This document shows positions 48,579 through 58,240 of a DNA stretch of 64,000 bases, piece after piece. Under the pieces are notes generated by a model. That model was not told the DNA's origin, ran no database searches, and was given only the letters and a program-made list of their open reading frames with translations. The stretch lies in the NCBI GenBank assembly GCA_026390595.1, contig JAPLFQ010000023.1, positions 124,001 to 188,000 on the forward strand. Reading direction: 5' to 3'. Numbering within the stretch: position 1 is the first letter of the stretch; every line of letters begins with the position of its first letter. Made by a program: the position numbers and the translations under genes. The DNA comes from Ignavibacteriales bacterium (GTDB lineage: Bacteria > Bacteroidota > Ignavibacteria > UBA10030).

Positions 48579-49295
48579 CTACCAGCTCCCCATCACCCAA
48601 TTCACTGCGGAGATCGCCGCGGTTTCCGCACGCAGGCGGCGCGGCCCGAGTGAAATCGGTACCAACCCCTTTGCATTCGCGAGCTCCATCTCCTCCACTG
48701 TGAATCCCCCTTCCGGTCCGATGACAATGAGGGCAGATGTCGCCTGTGCATGATGCTGCAGGACAGAGCCGATGAAGTGCGATTGCTCGGTCTTTTCGTG
48801 CGGGATAAGCCGCAATGCATGATCTTCCGCACGATCGAGAACCGACGCAAGGGATGAAAGCGGATGTATTTTCGGCAGGAATGACCGCCCGCATTGTTTC
48901 ATTGCGGAAAGGGCTATTTTCTCGAAGCGTGCATGTTTCTCGCTGCGGGGAACTGTCCTATCGCACAACAGCGGAACGATAGCACGCACACCAAGCTCTG
49001 TCACTTTTTCCACGAGGAAATCGAAGCGGGCCGGGTTCCGAAGCAGAGAGACCGCCAGCGTAACATCGATCCTTGGTTCGTTAAATCTCTGCTTCACATC
49101 GAGGATTTCGCATTCTGCGTGCGAGTCGTCGATGGAGTGAATCACGGCTTCGAACGCGTGATCTTCCCCGTCGACCAGCATGATCCGCTCCCCCGCCTTT
49201 TTTCTCAACACTCGCGCAAGATGCTTGAACTCGTCTCCGCGGAGAAGTGCGACGCGTCCATGAACATCCTTTGGTTCAACGAAGAAGTAATCCAT
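48579..49295 (-). CDS. rsmE: 16S rRNA m3U1498 methyltransferase
   Basis: 238 aa. The N-terminal PUA-like part has FKHLARVLRKKAGERIMLVDG, and the C-terminal SPOUT knot shows EKVTELGVRAIVPLLCDRTV and LIVIGPEGGFTVEEMELA. RsmE methylates N3 of U1498 in 16S rRNA. It starts 3 nt after the stop of the outer-membrane protein gene, so the pair is one unit. Convergent with fchA. Confidence 0.94.
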   Translation of the reverse strand: MDYFFVEPKDVHGRVALLRGDEFKHLARVLRKKAGERIMLVDGEDHAFEAVIHSIDDSHAECEILDVKQRFNEPRIDVTLAVSLLRNPARFDFLVEKVTELGVRAIVPLLCDRTVPRSEKHARFEKIALSAMKQCGRSFLPKIHPLSSLASVLDRAEDHALRLIPHEKTEQSHFIGSVLQHHAQATSALIVIGPEGGFTVEEMELANAKGLVPISLGPRRLRAETAAISAVNWVMGSW

Positions 49296-49298
49296 AAG

Positions 49299-50600
49299 TT
49301 AAAATGAGGCGCCGAATCCTAGCACAAACTCGCCTCTCCCATGCTGGTTGAATGCGTATTCCGTACGCAGAACAAGACTGTACGGCAGGAGGAAATGGAG
49401 GCCGGCTCCATAGCCGGCATACCACGGGTTGCTGAATACTCTGTCAGCGCGCAACCAGGTCGTTCCGCCGTCGGCAAAGAGGCCGGCATACAAACCATAT
49501 CGCCAGACGCTGAACTCAGGGGGAAGATATGGGATCGAAACTGTTGTATACCGTGGCTTGAGAATCGGTATTCGCAGTTCTGCACTCCCACCGAGAATGT
49601 CGTCCCCCTCGAGCACCGTCTTATAGTAACCCCTGACACGATCGAAGTATCCAAAATATGCGTGAAGATAGGATGGAGAGACTCCGCCACTCAGAAAGCT
49701 CCCAAAGGCCCGTCCACACAGAGCAACGTCTCCCGCCAACAACTGGTAGCCCCGAAGATCGGTTCCGTATCTCAGGAGATTGACATCCGACTCCCCGAGG
49801 CCGTACTTCGTCACCGAGAACATTGCATAGACACCAGAGGTGGCGTATTCACGAATGTCCCGCATGTCATACTGTACGGATGAGCCGATCGTGATGAAGC
49901 GGTCGATTCCGTTTGGGGAGACTGTTCGGCTCTGCTTCGGGTCGGAGACATCCCACATGTCGAAGCGGGCGAAACCCAGAACGTTCAGATACAAACCGTA
50001 CCGCCGGCCGAGCGTCAGGCTCCCGGCCGACACTTTTTGATCGTACTCTCCCTGGTCGGTATTCTGGTTCCTCACGTGATGGAACCCGGCTTCAGTACGC
50101 AGGAAGACGTCGCCTTCGGAAGTCAATTTGGGATTCTGGTACGCGAGGTTGAACCACCCGTCATATCCGAACACCGCCGACGCCATGATTTTCTCATTGC
50201 GCCCCCGGAAGTTCTGATGAATGAGGGAAAGTCCGTAGAACATCTTCTCGAGGTCCCGGTATTTGAACCCGACAACGGGTATCGGAAAAATGTACCAGCG
50301 CTCGGAGACCCGGACGGTAACCGTTGCCTGGTTGCCATCGACAGCGTAACCAATATCGACTTTGTTGAAAAGCTGAAGGCTGTATACCTGCTTCTTGTCG
50401 CGCTCCAAGGCCGCTGTGTCCAGAGGAGCACCAACCTTCTGGCTCATCTCGCGAAGAATGACGTATTCCTGCGTGGTTTCATTTCCGGCAACGATAATCT
50501 TAGACACGACAAGAGAGTCCACAGACGGTCGCGCTGTCGCACCGGCGCACACCACGAGACCGAGGATCAACACCAACCAATAGTATGCCTTGTTGTTCAC
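49299..50600 (-). CDS. Outer-membrane protein of the BamA/surface-antigen family
   Basis: 433 aa. A signal peptide (WLVLILGLVVCAGATA) is followed by a single POTRA-like domain (VSKIIVAGNETTQEYVILRE through VTVRVSERWYIFPIPV) and a barrel whose last strand ends in VLGFGASF with a terminal Phe, the typical BamA-recognised C-terminus. It is too short for BamA, so it is an Omp85-related protein of unknown cargo. The start is a GTG at 50600; no in-frame ATG is near. It precedes rsmE. Confidence 0.85.
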   Translation of the reverse strand: MNNKAYYWLVLILGLVVCAGATARPSVDSLVVSKIIVAGNETTQEYVILREMSQKVGAPLDTAALERDKKQVYSLQLFNKVDIGYAVDGNQATVTVRVSERWYIFPIPVVGFKYRDLEKMFYGLSLIHQNFRGRNEKIMASAVFGYDGWFNLAYQNPKLTSEGDVFLRTEAGFHHVRNQNTDQGEYDQKVSAGSLTLGRRYGLYLNVLGFARFDMWDVSDPKQSRTVSPNGIDRFITIGSSVQYDMRDIREYATSGVYAMFSVTKYGLGESDVNLLRYGTDLRGYQLLAGDVALCGRAFGSFLSGGVSPSYLHAYFGYFDRVRGYYKTVLEGDDILGGSAELRIPILKPRYTTVSIPYLPPEFSVWRYGLYAGLFADGGTTWLRADRVFSNPWYAGYGAGLHFLLPYSLVLRTEYAFNQHGRGEFVLGFGASF

Positions 50601-50652
50601 TATGTCAGCTATCTCAACGATACTGGAATCTCCTGGTCTGAAGTCCGGACGC

Positions 50653-50687
50653 GAAAAACCCCTCCAGATTCAGTGGAAGGGTTTTTC
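50653..50687 (-). terminator. Strong terminator ending the long fab-gcvP operon
   Basis: GAAAAACCCCTCCA (50653-50666) pairs with TGGAAGGGTTTTTC (50674-50687), a 14-bp stem with one G-U pair and a 7-nt loop, containing T runs on both strands. It lies 17 nt past the stop of the CoA-binding protein gene on the minus strand. Confidence 0.8.
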
Positions 50688-50703
50688 ATCGGGACTTTTC
50701 CGC

Positions 50704-51114
50704 TCACCTGATCAACCGGCGGTGTTCAACGGCTATGCATCGGTCCATGATCACGTTCAACCCTGCATCCCCGGCACGCCGCGCTGCTTCCTCATTGACC
50801 ACGTCGTACTGCATCCACACCGTCGTTGCACCGATCGCGATTGCCTCGTCGATGACAGGAAGAACTTCCTCAGGCTTACGGAATATGTTGACGATGTCAA
50901 TCTTCATGTGCGTGGACGTAAGATCGGGGTGGCATTTCATGCCCAGGACATCACTGTATGCGGGATTCACAGGAAGAACGGCATACCCCCGCCCCGCCAG
51001 AAACTGGGCGATACTCCCGCTGTCGCGCCACGGCTTGGGCGAGGCACCGACCACCGCGATCGTCTTCGCTGTGCGGAGGATACTCTCAATCGTGCCGTCA
51101 TCGTCAATCAGCAT
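50704..51114 (-). CDS. CoA-binding (Rossmann-fold) protein
   Basis: 136 aa. It matches the small CoA_binding_2 family: KTIAVVGASPKPWRDSGSIA at the dinucleotide-binding loop, VLPVNPAY, DIVNIFRKPEEVLPVIDEAI, and the closing GLNVIMDRCIAVEHRRL. ATG 51114 follows GAGGGCGAG and lies 20 nt beyond gcvP; a longer start at 51153 would overlap gcvP. Function is unknown in this family. It is the last gene of the operon. Confidence 0.88.
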   Translation of the reverse strand: MLIDDDGTIESILRTAKTIAVVGASPKPWRDSGSIAQFLAGRGYAVLPVNPAYSDVLGMKCHPDLTSTHMKIDIVNIFRKPEEVLPVIDEAIAIGATTVWMQYDVVNEEAARRAGDAGLNVIMDRCIAVEHRRLIR

Positions 51115-51133
51115 CTCGCCCTCGTACGCTTTG

Positions 51134-54040
51134 CTACTCTCCGGCCTCAGCATACTCCTGAATCGGCGGACATGAACAGATGATGTTCCGGTCCCCGTAT
51201 GTGTTGTTGATACGTCCCACTGCAGGCCAGAATTTCCGTCCCACGAGATACGACAGGGGGAATGCAGCTTTCGTCCTCGGGTACGCATGCGTCCACTGAT
51301 CCGAGACAACAACCGCCGCCGTGTGGGGGGCATTCTTCAAAACGTTGTCAGAACGGTCCGCGTTCCCGTCAATGACCTCCTGGATTTCCTTCCTGATCGA
51401 AATCAACGCCTCGGCAAACCGGTCGAGTTCTGCTTTTGACTCGCTCTCCGTCGGCTCGATCATCAGAGTATCGTGCACAGGGAAGGAAACGGTCGGAGCG
51501 TGGAACCCGTAGTCCATGAGTCTCTTGGCGATGTCTTCGACTTCGACGCCCGCCTGCTCTTTGAACTGCTTCATATTCAGAATGAATTCGTGTCCTACAC
51601 GCCCATTCTTCCCCTGGTACAACACCGCATAGTGTTCCTGCAACCGCGCTTTCAGATAATTGGCGTTGAGAATCGCGAACTTCGTGGCGGCTGTCACTCC
51701 CTTGGGCCCGAGCATCTTGATGTATGCATAGGAAATGAGCAGAATGCTCGGACTTCCCCACGGGGCGGAAGAAACGGCATGGATTGCTTTCGATCCTCCG
51801 ACCTTCACAACGGGATGACCCGGCAGGAACGGAGCGAGGTGCTGCGCAACGCAGATGGGTCCCATCCCCGGTCCGCCGCCGCCGTGCGGAATGCCAAATG
51901 TCTTGTGAAGATTGATGTGACACACATCCGCTCCGATGACGCCCGGACTTGTGAGTCCAACCTGCGCATTGAGGTTTGCGCCGTCCATATAGACCTGCCC
52001 ACCGTTCTCGTGTACGATGGCGCAGATTTGTTTGATCTCCTCCTCGAAAACGCCATGCGTCGACGGGTAGGTCACGAGCAGCGCTCCGAGCGATTCCTTG
52101 TGAGCAGTCGCTTTCGCACGAAGATCTCCGAGATCGATATTCCCCTGATCATCGCAGCCGACAACCACAACCTTGAATCCGGCCATCACCGCGCTCGCCG
52201 GGTTTGTGCCATGAGCGGACGACGGGATAAGAGCTACATTCCGATGTCCCTGGCCGCGGTCCTGATGAAACGCCCTGATAACCATCAAGCCGCTGAATTC
52301 CCCCTGCGCCCCCGAATTGGGCTGCAGAGACGCTGCAGCAAGCCCCGTCATAGTGCACAGGTCCTTCTCCAGATCGGAGAAAACCTGCCGGTACCCTTCT
52401 GCCTGTTCGATCGGGGCAAATGGATGGAGTTGGGCGAACTCAGGCCAGCTGACCGGCATGAGCTCCGTTGCCGCGTTCAGCTTCATCGTGCACGATCCAA
52501 GCGGAATCATCGAGTATGCGAGCGAGAGATCCCGATTCTCGAGACCCTTGATGTACCGCATCATCTCGGTTTCAGAATGGTAGCTGTTGAACACAGGGTG
52601 CTGCAGATAGGGGCTCTTGCGTTTGAACGGGTCCGCCAGATCCACCACCATGGAACCGTACTTCTGCTTCACATTCAGCGGTTGGGGATTGACACCCTTC
52701 GCCTGCGCGAAGATCCCGAGAACCGATTCGATGTCCCTGTCGTTCGTTGTCTCGTCGATTGAAATTCCGATGTGCAGTGGATCGATCACCCGGAAATTAT
52801 AGCCGGCCTTCACCGCCTCCTGATGCACCTTCGTGGCCGTCACAGCGTCCGGCGCTGCAAACTTGAGCGTGTCGAAATACTCCTCATTGAGCTGGGCAAA
52901 TCCCAGGGTTTGAAGTTCCTGCTCGAGGACTTCGGCATACGCCCTGATGCGCGTGGCAATTCTCCGGATTCCCTCGGGCCCGTGATAGACAGCGTACATT
53001 CCCGCCATGATGGCCAGAAGCGCCTGGGCAGTACAAATGTTCGAAGTCGCTTTCTCTCGTCGGATGTGCTGCTCTCGTGTCTGGAGTGTCATGCGATACG
53101 CCCTGTTATTCTGCGCATCGACGGAGACACCGATGATTCTTCCCGGCATGGTCCGGATATACTCGTTCTTCGTGGCGAAGAAACCTGCGTGCGGGCCGCC
53201 ATAACCCAACGGCACCCCAAACCGCTGCGAATTCCCGACCACCACATCGGCACCGCATTCTCCCGGGGGCGTGAGCAGGGCAAGGCTCATGAGATCGGAG
53301 GCGACAACGACCAGTACGCCCGAGGCGTGAGCGGCCTGGATGAACTCCCTGTAATCATATGCGGCCCCGTCTTGTGTGGGGTATTGCACGATGGCGGCGA
53401 AGTACGACGCATCAAGTGCCGCTTTCCGGAAATCTCCGACGACCACCTCGATACCGACAGCAGATGCGCGCGTCTTGATGACGGCAAGTGTCTGTGCGAA
53501 GCACTCGTCCGACACAAAGAATTTACACGCGGGAGAACCATTGGTCTTCTTGTTGACGATGCCAAAGAGCATGGCCATCGCTTCCGCGGCGGCAGTTCCC
53601 TCGTCGAGCAACGAGGCGTTCGCCACTTCCATACCCGTCATGTCCATCACCATCGACTGGAAATTCAGGAGCGCTTCCAGCCTCCCCTGGGAGATTTCGG
53701 GTTGGTACGGAGTATACTGTGTGTACCATCCCGCATTTTCAAAAATGTTCCGCTGAATGACTGCCGGCGTGATGCATCCGTAGTATCCCTGGCCCAGATA
53801 GGATTTCAGGACTTTGTTCTTCCGCGCCAGAGTCCGAAGAGTATCGATGAAGGCGAATTCACTGACGGGGGCTGCAATGCCGGGTTCGGAGGTCAGCCGG
53901 ATGGTTTGCGGAATCGTCTCGTCAATCAGTTGGTCGAGGGAACCGGTTCCGATCGTCCGAAGCATCGATTCGACATCCGCATCCCGCGGCCCGATATGAC
54001 GTGAAACAAAATCTGCGTCATCAAAAAGTAGCTGTTTCAT
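51134..54040 (-). CDS. gcvP: Glycine dehydrogenase (decarboxylating), P-protein
   Basis: 968 aa, the full-length single-chain form (two aminotransferase-like halves). It decarboxylates glycine and loads the aminomethyl group on GcvH. The PLP lysine is in NLHKTFGIPHGGGGPGMGP; N-terminal SRHIGPRDADVESML and SSAHGTNPASAVMAG also match. The start overlaps the rnc stop by 4 nt. GcvT and GcvH are not nearby. It shares one-carbon folate chemistry with ftcD, fchA, thyX and folA in the window. Confidence 0.97.
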   Translation of the reverse strand: MKQLLFDDADFVSRHIGPRDADVESMLRTIGTGSLDQLIDETIPQTIRLTSEPGIAAPVSEFAFIDTLRTLARKNKVLKSYLGQGYYGCITPAVIQRNIFENAGWYTQYTPYQPEISQGRLEALLNFQSMVMDMTGMEVANASLLDEGTAAAEAMAMLFGIVNKKTNGSPACKFFVSDECFAQTLAVIKTRASAVGIEVVVGDFRKAALDASYFAAIVQYPTQDGAAYDYREFIQAAHASGVLVVVASDLMSLALLTPPGECGADVVVGNSQRFGVPLGYGGPHAGFFATKNEYIRTMPGRIIGVSVDAQNNRAYRMTLQTREQHIRREKATSNICTAQALLAIMAGMYAVYHGPEGIRRIATRIRAYAEVLEQELQTLGFAQLNEEYFDTLKFAAPDAVTATKVHQEAVKAGYNFRVIDPLHIGISIDETTNDRDIESVLGIFAQAKGVNPQPLNVKQKYGSMVVDLADPFKRKSPYLQHPVFNSYHSETEMMRYIKGLENRDLSLAYSMIPLGSCTMKLNAATELMPVSWPEFAQLHPFAPIEQAEGYRQVFSDLEKDLCTMTGLAAASLQPNSGAQGEFSGLMVIRAFHQDRGQGHRNVALIPSSAHGTNPASAVMAGFKVVVVGCDDQGNIDLGDLRAKATAHKESLGALLVTYPSTHGVFEEEIKQICAIVHENGGQVYMDGANLNAQVGLTSPGVIGADVCHINLHKTFGIPHGGGGPGMGPICVAQHLAPFLPGHPVVKVGGSKAIHAVSSAPWGSPSILLISYAYIKMLGPKGVTAATKFAILNANYLKARLQEHYAVLYQGKNGRVGHEFILNMKQFKEQAGVEVEDIAKRLMDYGFHAPTVSFPVHDTLMIEPTESESKAELDRFAEALISIRKEIQEVIDGNADRSDNVLKNAPHTAAVVVSDQWTHAYPRTKAAFPLSYLVGRKFWPAVGRINNTYGDRNIICSCPPIQEYAEAGE

Positions 54041-54885
54041 AATCGGGTTTCAGTTATTACTGGTTGAGTGTTGTTGATATGTTCCAGTCCCTGGGCGGCT
54101 GCCGCCTGCTCTGCGTCTTTTTTGCTGCGGCCAATTCCGACGCCGAGGCTCTCCGACCCCAGGAATACTTCCACCGTAAAGCGGCGGTCGTGATCCGGGC
54201 CATCCTCTTTCACGACAGCATAACGAGGCACACCCATGGAACGCCCCTGGGCATATTCCAGGAGGGCGCTCTTGTAGTTGTCGTCCGTCAACGCCGAGCT
54301 CAGAATCCCGGTGTGGGACAGGAGCACGCCCAACACAAACGTCCGGGCGGCGTTCAGTCCCCCGTCAAGATACAGTGCGCCGATGACTGCCTCAAACGCG
54401 TCGGCAAGTATGGAATCCGAACCACTGTCGACTGATTGAAGCGCACTGGAGCTGAGCAGCATGTAATCGGAGAGATGAAGTTCCTTTGCCCGAAGGGCCA
54501 GGGCTTTCCGGTTGACGAGACGGGATCGGATTTTCGTCAGGTCGCCCTCTTCCAACGAAGGATAGCGGCAGTAGAGGTAATCCGCCACGAGTGAATTCAG
54601 GATTGCATCCCCGAGAAACTCCAGCCTTTCGTTCGATTGTACGTTCTGTCCGAGATATTGCAGATAGGATCGATGCAGGAGGGATTCATAGAAAACAGCC
54701 CAATTCTTCGGGTGATACCCGATGAGCTGTTCAAATCGTGCCGAGTCGAACTTCCTCTCTCTGAACGCCGAGGCTAGTGTGTCTGCGTTCGGTCCGGGGT
54801 GAGGGGTACGACTTCCACGGGGGAGAAACCAGCGAAACAGATTTCCGAGTGCCTTAAGCACACAAGACTCCAACTCATCCGCCAC
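54037..54885 (-). CDS. rnc: Ribonuclease III
   Basis: 282 aa. The catalytic signature NERLEFLGDAILNSLVADYL, the second acidic motif DAFEAVIGALYLDGG and a C-terminal double-stranded RNA-binding domain (YKSALLEYAQGRSMGVPRYA...GRSKKDAEQAAA) are complete. It cuts double-stranded RNA, including rRNA precursors. The start is a GTG at 54885 just past the fabF stop; the N-terminal 45 residues are an extension relative to short RNase III proteins. Overlaps gcvP by 4 nt. Confidence 0.94.
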   Translation of the reverse strand: MADELESCVLKALGNLFRWFLPRGSRTPHPGPNADTLASAFRERKFDSARFEQLIGYHPKNWAVFYESLLHRSYLQYLGQNVQSNERLEFLGDAILNSLVADYLYCRYPSLEEGDLTKIRSRLVNRKALALRAKELHLSDYMLLSSSALQSVDSGSDSILADAFEAVIGALYLDGGLNAARTFVLGVLLSHTGILSSALTDDNYKSALLEYAQGRSMGVPRYAVVKEDGPDHDRRFTVEVFLGSESLGVGIGRSKKDAEQAAAAQGLEHINNTQPVITETRL

Positions 54886-54894
54886 CTCACGACG

Positions 54895-56154
54895 CTAAGC
54901 CTGGTACTTCTTGAAGAGTAACGAAGCGTTGTGACCGCCAAACCCGAAGGTGTTGCTGATCGCGACATTGATGGACCAGTCCCGGGCAACATTCGGGATG
55001 TAGTTCAGGTCACATTCGGGGTCGGGGGTCTCGTAGTTGATTGTCGGATGGACTCTACTTTCACAAATAGACATGATTGTCGCAATAGCTTCGACGGCTC
55101 CGGCGGCACCGAGGAGGTGCCCGATCAACGACTTGGTCGAGTTTATCGCCATCGAACGGGCGCGCTCACCGAACACAGTCTTGATCGCTGCTGTTTCATT
55201 CTTGTCGCCGACCGGCGTCGACGTGCCATGCGTGTTGATGTAGTCAACTTCGTCCGGACTCACGCCTGCATCCCGGATCGCCTGCCTCATCGATCGGACA
55301 GCCCCTTCACCACCGGGGGCCGGCTCCGTGATGTGATGTGCATCGGCTGTGAACCCAATGCCTCCCAGTTCCGCGTAGATTTTTGCTCCGCGTTGAACGG
55401 CGCGGCCAAGCTCCTCCAGCACAAGAATCCCGGATCCCTCCCCCATCACAAAACCGTCACGGTTGAGATCGAACGGACGGCTGGCCTTCTCCGGGGCATC
55501 ATTGCGTACCGAGAGAGCCTTCATCGCGTTGAATCCGCCTATACCCATTGGGCAGATCGTGCCCTCAGCGCCTCCCGTGACCATCATGTCTGCATCACCC
55601 CGCTGAATGAGGATGAACGCATCGCCGATCGCATGCGAGGATGTCGCACAAGCCGATGTCGTCGCATAGTTCGGTCCCTTGAGCCCATACCGCATCGAGA
55701 TTCGTCCCGGAGCGATATCGGAGATCATCATGGGAATGAAGAACGGACTGATTCTATGCGGTCCCTTGGTCTCAAACAAGGTCTCCATCGCCTTCTGGTA
55801 GGTCCACATCCCCCCGATGCCGGATCCGACAACCACACCGATCCTCTCACGATCTTCGGTCTCAAGCTTCAGACCCGAATCGTTGAGAGCTGCCTCAGCA
55901 GCGTACAGGGCGAATTGCGTGAACAGATCCGTTCGCTGAGCGAGCTTCCGATCCATGTACTTCATCGGATCGAATCCCTTCACTTCACATGCGAACTTTG
56001 TATCGTAGTTCGACGCGTCGAAGTACGTGATCGGACCGGCACCGCTCTTGCCTGCCAGAAGATTCTTCCAGAGTTCTTCCACAGAGAGACCGAGGGGCGT
56101 GATCGCTCCCATACCGGTAACGACGACTCTTCGCTTTGGGTCTGTAAACGCCAT
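54895..56154 (-). CDS. fabF: 3-oxoacyl-ACP synthase II
   Basis: 419 aa. The Cys-His-His active site appears in TSACATSSHAIGDA (nucleophilic Cys), NTHGTSTPVGDKNET and SLIGHLLGAAGAVE. FabF elongates acyl-ACP with malonyl-ACP. It starts 101 nt after acpP and is followed closely by rnc, the order plsX-fabH-fabD-fabG-acpP-fabF-rnc being common in bacteria. Confidence 0.97.
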   Translation of the reverse strand: MAFTDPKRRVVVTGMGAITPLGLSVEELWKNLLAGKSGAGPITYFDASNYDTKFACEVKGFDPMKYMDRKLAQRTDLFTQFALYAAEAALNDSGLKLETEDRERIGVVVGSGIGGMWTYQKAMETLFETKGPHRISPFFIPMMISDIAPGRISMRYGLKGPNYATTSACATSSHAIGDAFILIQRGDADMMVTGGAEGTICPMGIGGFNAMKALSVRNDAPEKASRPFDLNRDGFVMGEGSGILVLEELGRAVQRGAKIYAELGGIGFTADAHHITEPAPGGEGAVRSMRQAIRDAGVSPDEVDYINTHGTSTPVGDKNETAAIKTVFGERARSMAINSTKSLIGHLLGAAGAVEAIATIMSICESRVHPTINYETPDPECDLNYIPNVARDWSINVAISNTFGFGGHNASLLFKKYQA

Positions 56155-56255
56155 GGTTGTCTACCTTCGTTTCGGAGGAGCGCAGGACAGCCTGCTCAAC
56201 ACGACGCGCGGACACGTGCCCGCCGCCTGCAGAGCACTACAATAGTTAAGAGTGC

Positions 56256-56492
56256 TTATACTACTTTGGCCTTGAGATAGCTGACCGCGTCGCCGACGGT
56301 GGAGATTTTCTCCGCATCTTCGTCCGGGATCTGAACATTGAACGCTTTCTCAAATTCCATCACAAGCTCGACTGTATCGAGAGAATCCGCTCCGAGATCG
56401 TTCGTGAAGGACGCCTCGAGGGTAATCTGCGCCTCGTCAACGCCGAGCTTGGAGACGATGATTTCTTTTACCTTCTTCTCGACATCTGCCAT
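56256..56492 (-). CDS. acpP: Acyl carrier protein
   Basis: 78 aa, acidic. The phosphopantetheine attachment site is the serine in [20 protein letters not shown]. The ATG at 56492 is preceded by AAAGGAGT, deciding the start against a longer frame. It carries acyl chains between the fab enzymes. Confidence 0.97.
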   Translation of the reverse strand: MADVEKKVKEIIVSKLGVDEAQITLEASFTNDLGADSLDTVELVMEFEKAFNVQIPDEDAEKISTVGDAVSYLKAKVV

Positions 56493-56542
56493 GGGAGTAC
56501 TCCTTTCAGAAAATGATATATGATGAAGTGGTCTGAAGTATG

Positions 56543-57289
56543 TTACATTACAAGTCCGCCATCGACGCACAACACCTGCCCGGTCATGTAGCTCGCTGCA
56601 GGTGATGCAAGAAATGTCACGACACTCGCTATTTCCTCGGGCTTGGCCGTCCGTTTCATCGGAACCATGGCGAGGAGCGCTTCCTTCTGCTGCGGCGTCA
56701 ACTTCTCGGTCATGTCCGTATCAACAAAACCGGGCGCAACGGCATTGACCTGAATGTTGCGAGAAGCCAGCTCTTTAGCAAGGGTTTTTGTCAGCCCCAG
56801 AAGCCCCGCTTTCGAGGCGGAATAGTTCGTCTGCCCGGGATTTCCGATCACGCCCGCGATGGAGCTGATGTTGATGATTTTCCCCTCGCGCTGGCCCATC
56901 ATTTGGCGGCATGCCGCCTTGCAGAAGTTGAACGCACCCTTCAAATTGGTATCGATCACCTCGTCCCAATCCTGCTCGCTCATGCGCATCAGCAACGTGT
57001 CTTTTGTAACCCCGGCATTGTTGACCAGGATATCCAAACGCTGAAATTCCTTTACGATGGCTTCAATAACCTTTTGTGCATCATCGAAGCTCTTGACGTC
57101 AGACTGGTAGCCGACACCCTTTCTACCCTTTGCCTCAATTTCCTTCACCACAGATTCCGCCGCGGCACCAGCGCTCCGGTATGTGAAGGCAACGTGCGCC
57201 CCTTCCTCCGCCAGCATGAGGGCTATTGCTTTTCCGATCCCTCGGGATCCGCCGGTCACCAGCGCCACCTTGTCCTGAAGTCTTTTCAT
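56543..57289 (-). CDS. fabG: 3-oxoacyl-ACP reductase
   Basis: 248 aa SDR with intact motifs: [14 protein letters not shown] at the NADP site, NNAGVTKD, the catalytic Ser in [12 protein letters not shown] and YxxxK in [14 protein letters not shown]. It reduces 3-ketoacyl-ACP with NADPH. It is a useful contrast to the SDR at 17988-18779, which lacks the Tyr and Lys. Confidence 0.97.
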   Translation of the reverse strand: MKRLQDKVALVTGGSRGIGKAIALMLAEEGAHVAFTYRSAGAAAESVVKEIEAKGRKGVGYQSDVKSFDDAQKVIEAIVKEFQRLDILVNNAGVTKDTLLMRMSEQDWDEVIDTNLKGAFNFCKAACRQMMGQREGKIINISSIAGVIGNPGQTNYSASKAGLLGLTKTLAKELASRNIQVNAVAPGFVDTDMTEKLTPQQKEALLAMVPMKRTAKPEEIASVVTFLASPAASYMTGQVLCVDGGLVM

Positions 57290-57318
57290 AGGTTCTATTC
57301 TACTAATAATTCCACCGT

Positions 57319-58227
57319 CTATCCAGCGATATCGGCGACCTTCTCGACACCGATCGTCGCGGCAGCCGGCACGATGCGTTTTACGAGCCCCTGCAACACC
57401 TTGCCCGGACCGATTTCAACAAAGGTTGAAGCCCCATCCGCTGCCATGTTTTTCACTGTTTCTTCCCACCGAACCGGGCTCGTCAGCTGTTCATTGAGCA
57501 ATTGCCGGATCTCATCCGCCTTCCGCACGGGCTTCGCCGTGACATTGGCATACACAGGGATTGCAGCGTCACGAATTGCCGTTTTCTCGAGAGCTGACCA
57601 CAGTCCCCCTTTCGCAGATTCCATGAGTGGCGAGTGAAAAGCCCCGCTCACCGGGAGTTCCTTGACCAGCTTCGCGCCGCGCGCTTTGGCGAGCTCCATC
57701 GCCTTGCGCACTCCCGGCACTGATCCGGAAATCACTATCTGGCCGGGGGAATTGAAATTCGCCGCCTGGACAATACCCGCTTCCCAGGCCGAGCAACAGA
57801 CCGCGCCGACAACATCCGGCTCCAAACCTACAACCGCCGCCATAGTTCCAGGTTGTTCCACCCCCGCTTGCTGCATCAACTCACCGCGGAGTCTGACAAG
57901 CCGTAAGGCATCTTCAAATGTCAATGCTCCCGCGTAGACAAGAGCTGAGTATTCACCAAGAGAATGACCGGCTGCCATCGCCCCCTGCGTTCGTCGCAAG
58001 AGACGGGCGACAACCATGCTGTGAAGAAAAATTGCAGGCTGCGTGTTCTTCGTCTGTCTGAGTTCTTCCTCCGGTCCTTCAAAACAGATTCTCGTCAACG
58101 GAAAACCGAGTATCGCATCGGCCTGGTCGAAGAGCGACTTCGCCTCGCCGTTCTGCTCGTACAGGTCTTTTCCCATTCCTACATACTGAGAACCCTGACC
58201 CGGAAACAAGAATGCTGTCACGCCCAT
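57319..58227 (-). CDS. fabD: Malonyl-CoA:ACP transacylase
   Basis: 302 aa. The FLFPGQGSQYVGMGKDL opening, the nucleophile serine in AAGHSLGEYSAL, and SGAFHSPLM (catalytic His) are present. It loads malonate on ACP. ATG 58227 starts the conserved N-terminus; a TTG at 58257 is in frame but would overlap fabH. Confidence 0.96.
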   Translation of the reverse strand: MGVTAFLFPGQGSQYVGMGKDLYEQNGEAKSLFDQADAILGFPLTRICFEGPEEELRQTKNTQPAIFLHSMVVARLLRRTQGAMAAGHSLGEYSALVYAGALTFEDALRLVRLRGELMQQAGVEQPGTMAAVVGLEPDVVGAVCCSAWEAGIVQAANFNSPGQIVISGSVPGVRKAMELAKARGAKLVKELPVSGAFHSPLMESAKGGLWSALEKTAIRDAAIPVYANVTAKPVRKADEIRQLLNEQLTSPVRWEETVKNMAADGASTFVEIGPGKVLQGLVKRIVPAAATIGVEKVADIAG

Positions 58228-58240
58228 GAGGACATTCTGA

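Noticed and set aside
52772-54004. 410-codon plus-strand open frame opposite gcvP
   Set aside because: It is the antisense shadow of a highly conserved gene, lacks a ribosome binding site and resembles no protein.
54931-56280. 449-codon plus-strand open frame opposite fabF
   Set aside because: Antisense shadow of fabF, favoured by codon usage; rich in Arg, His and Cys with no recognisable domain.
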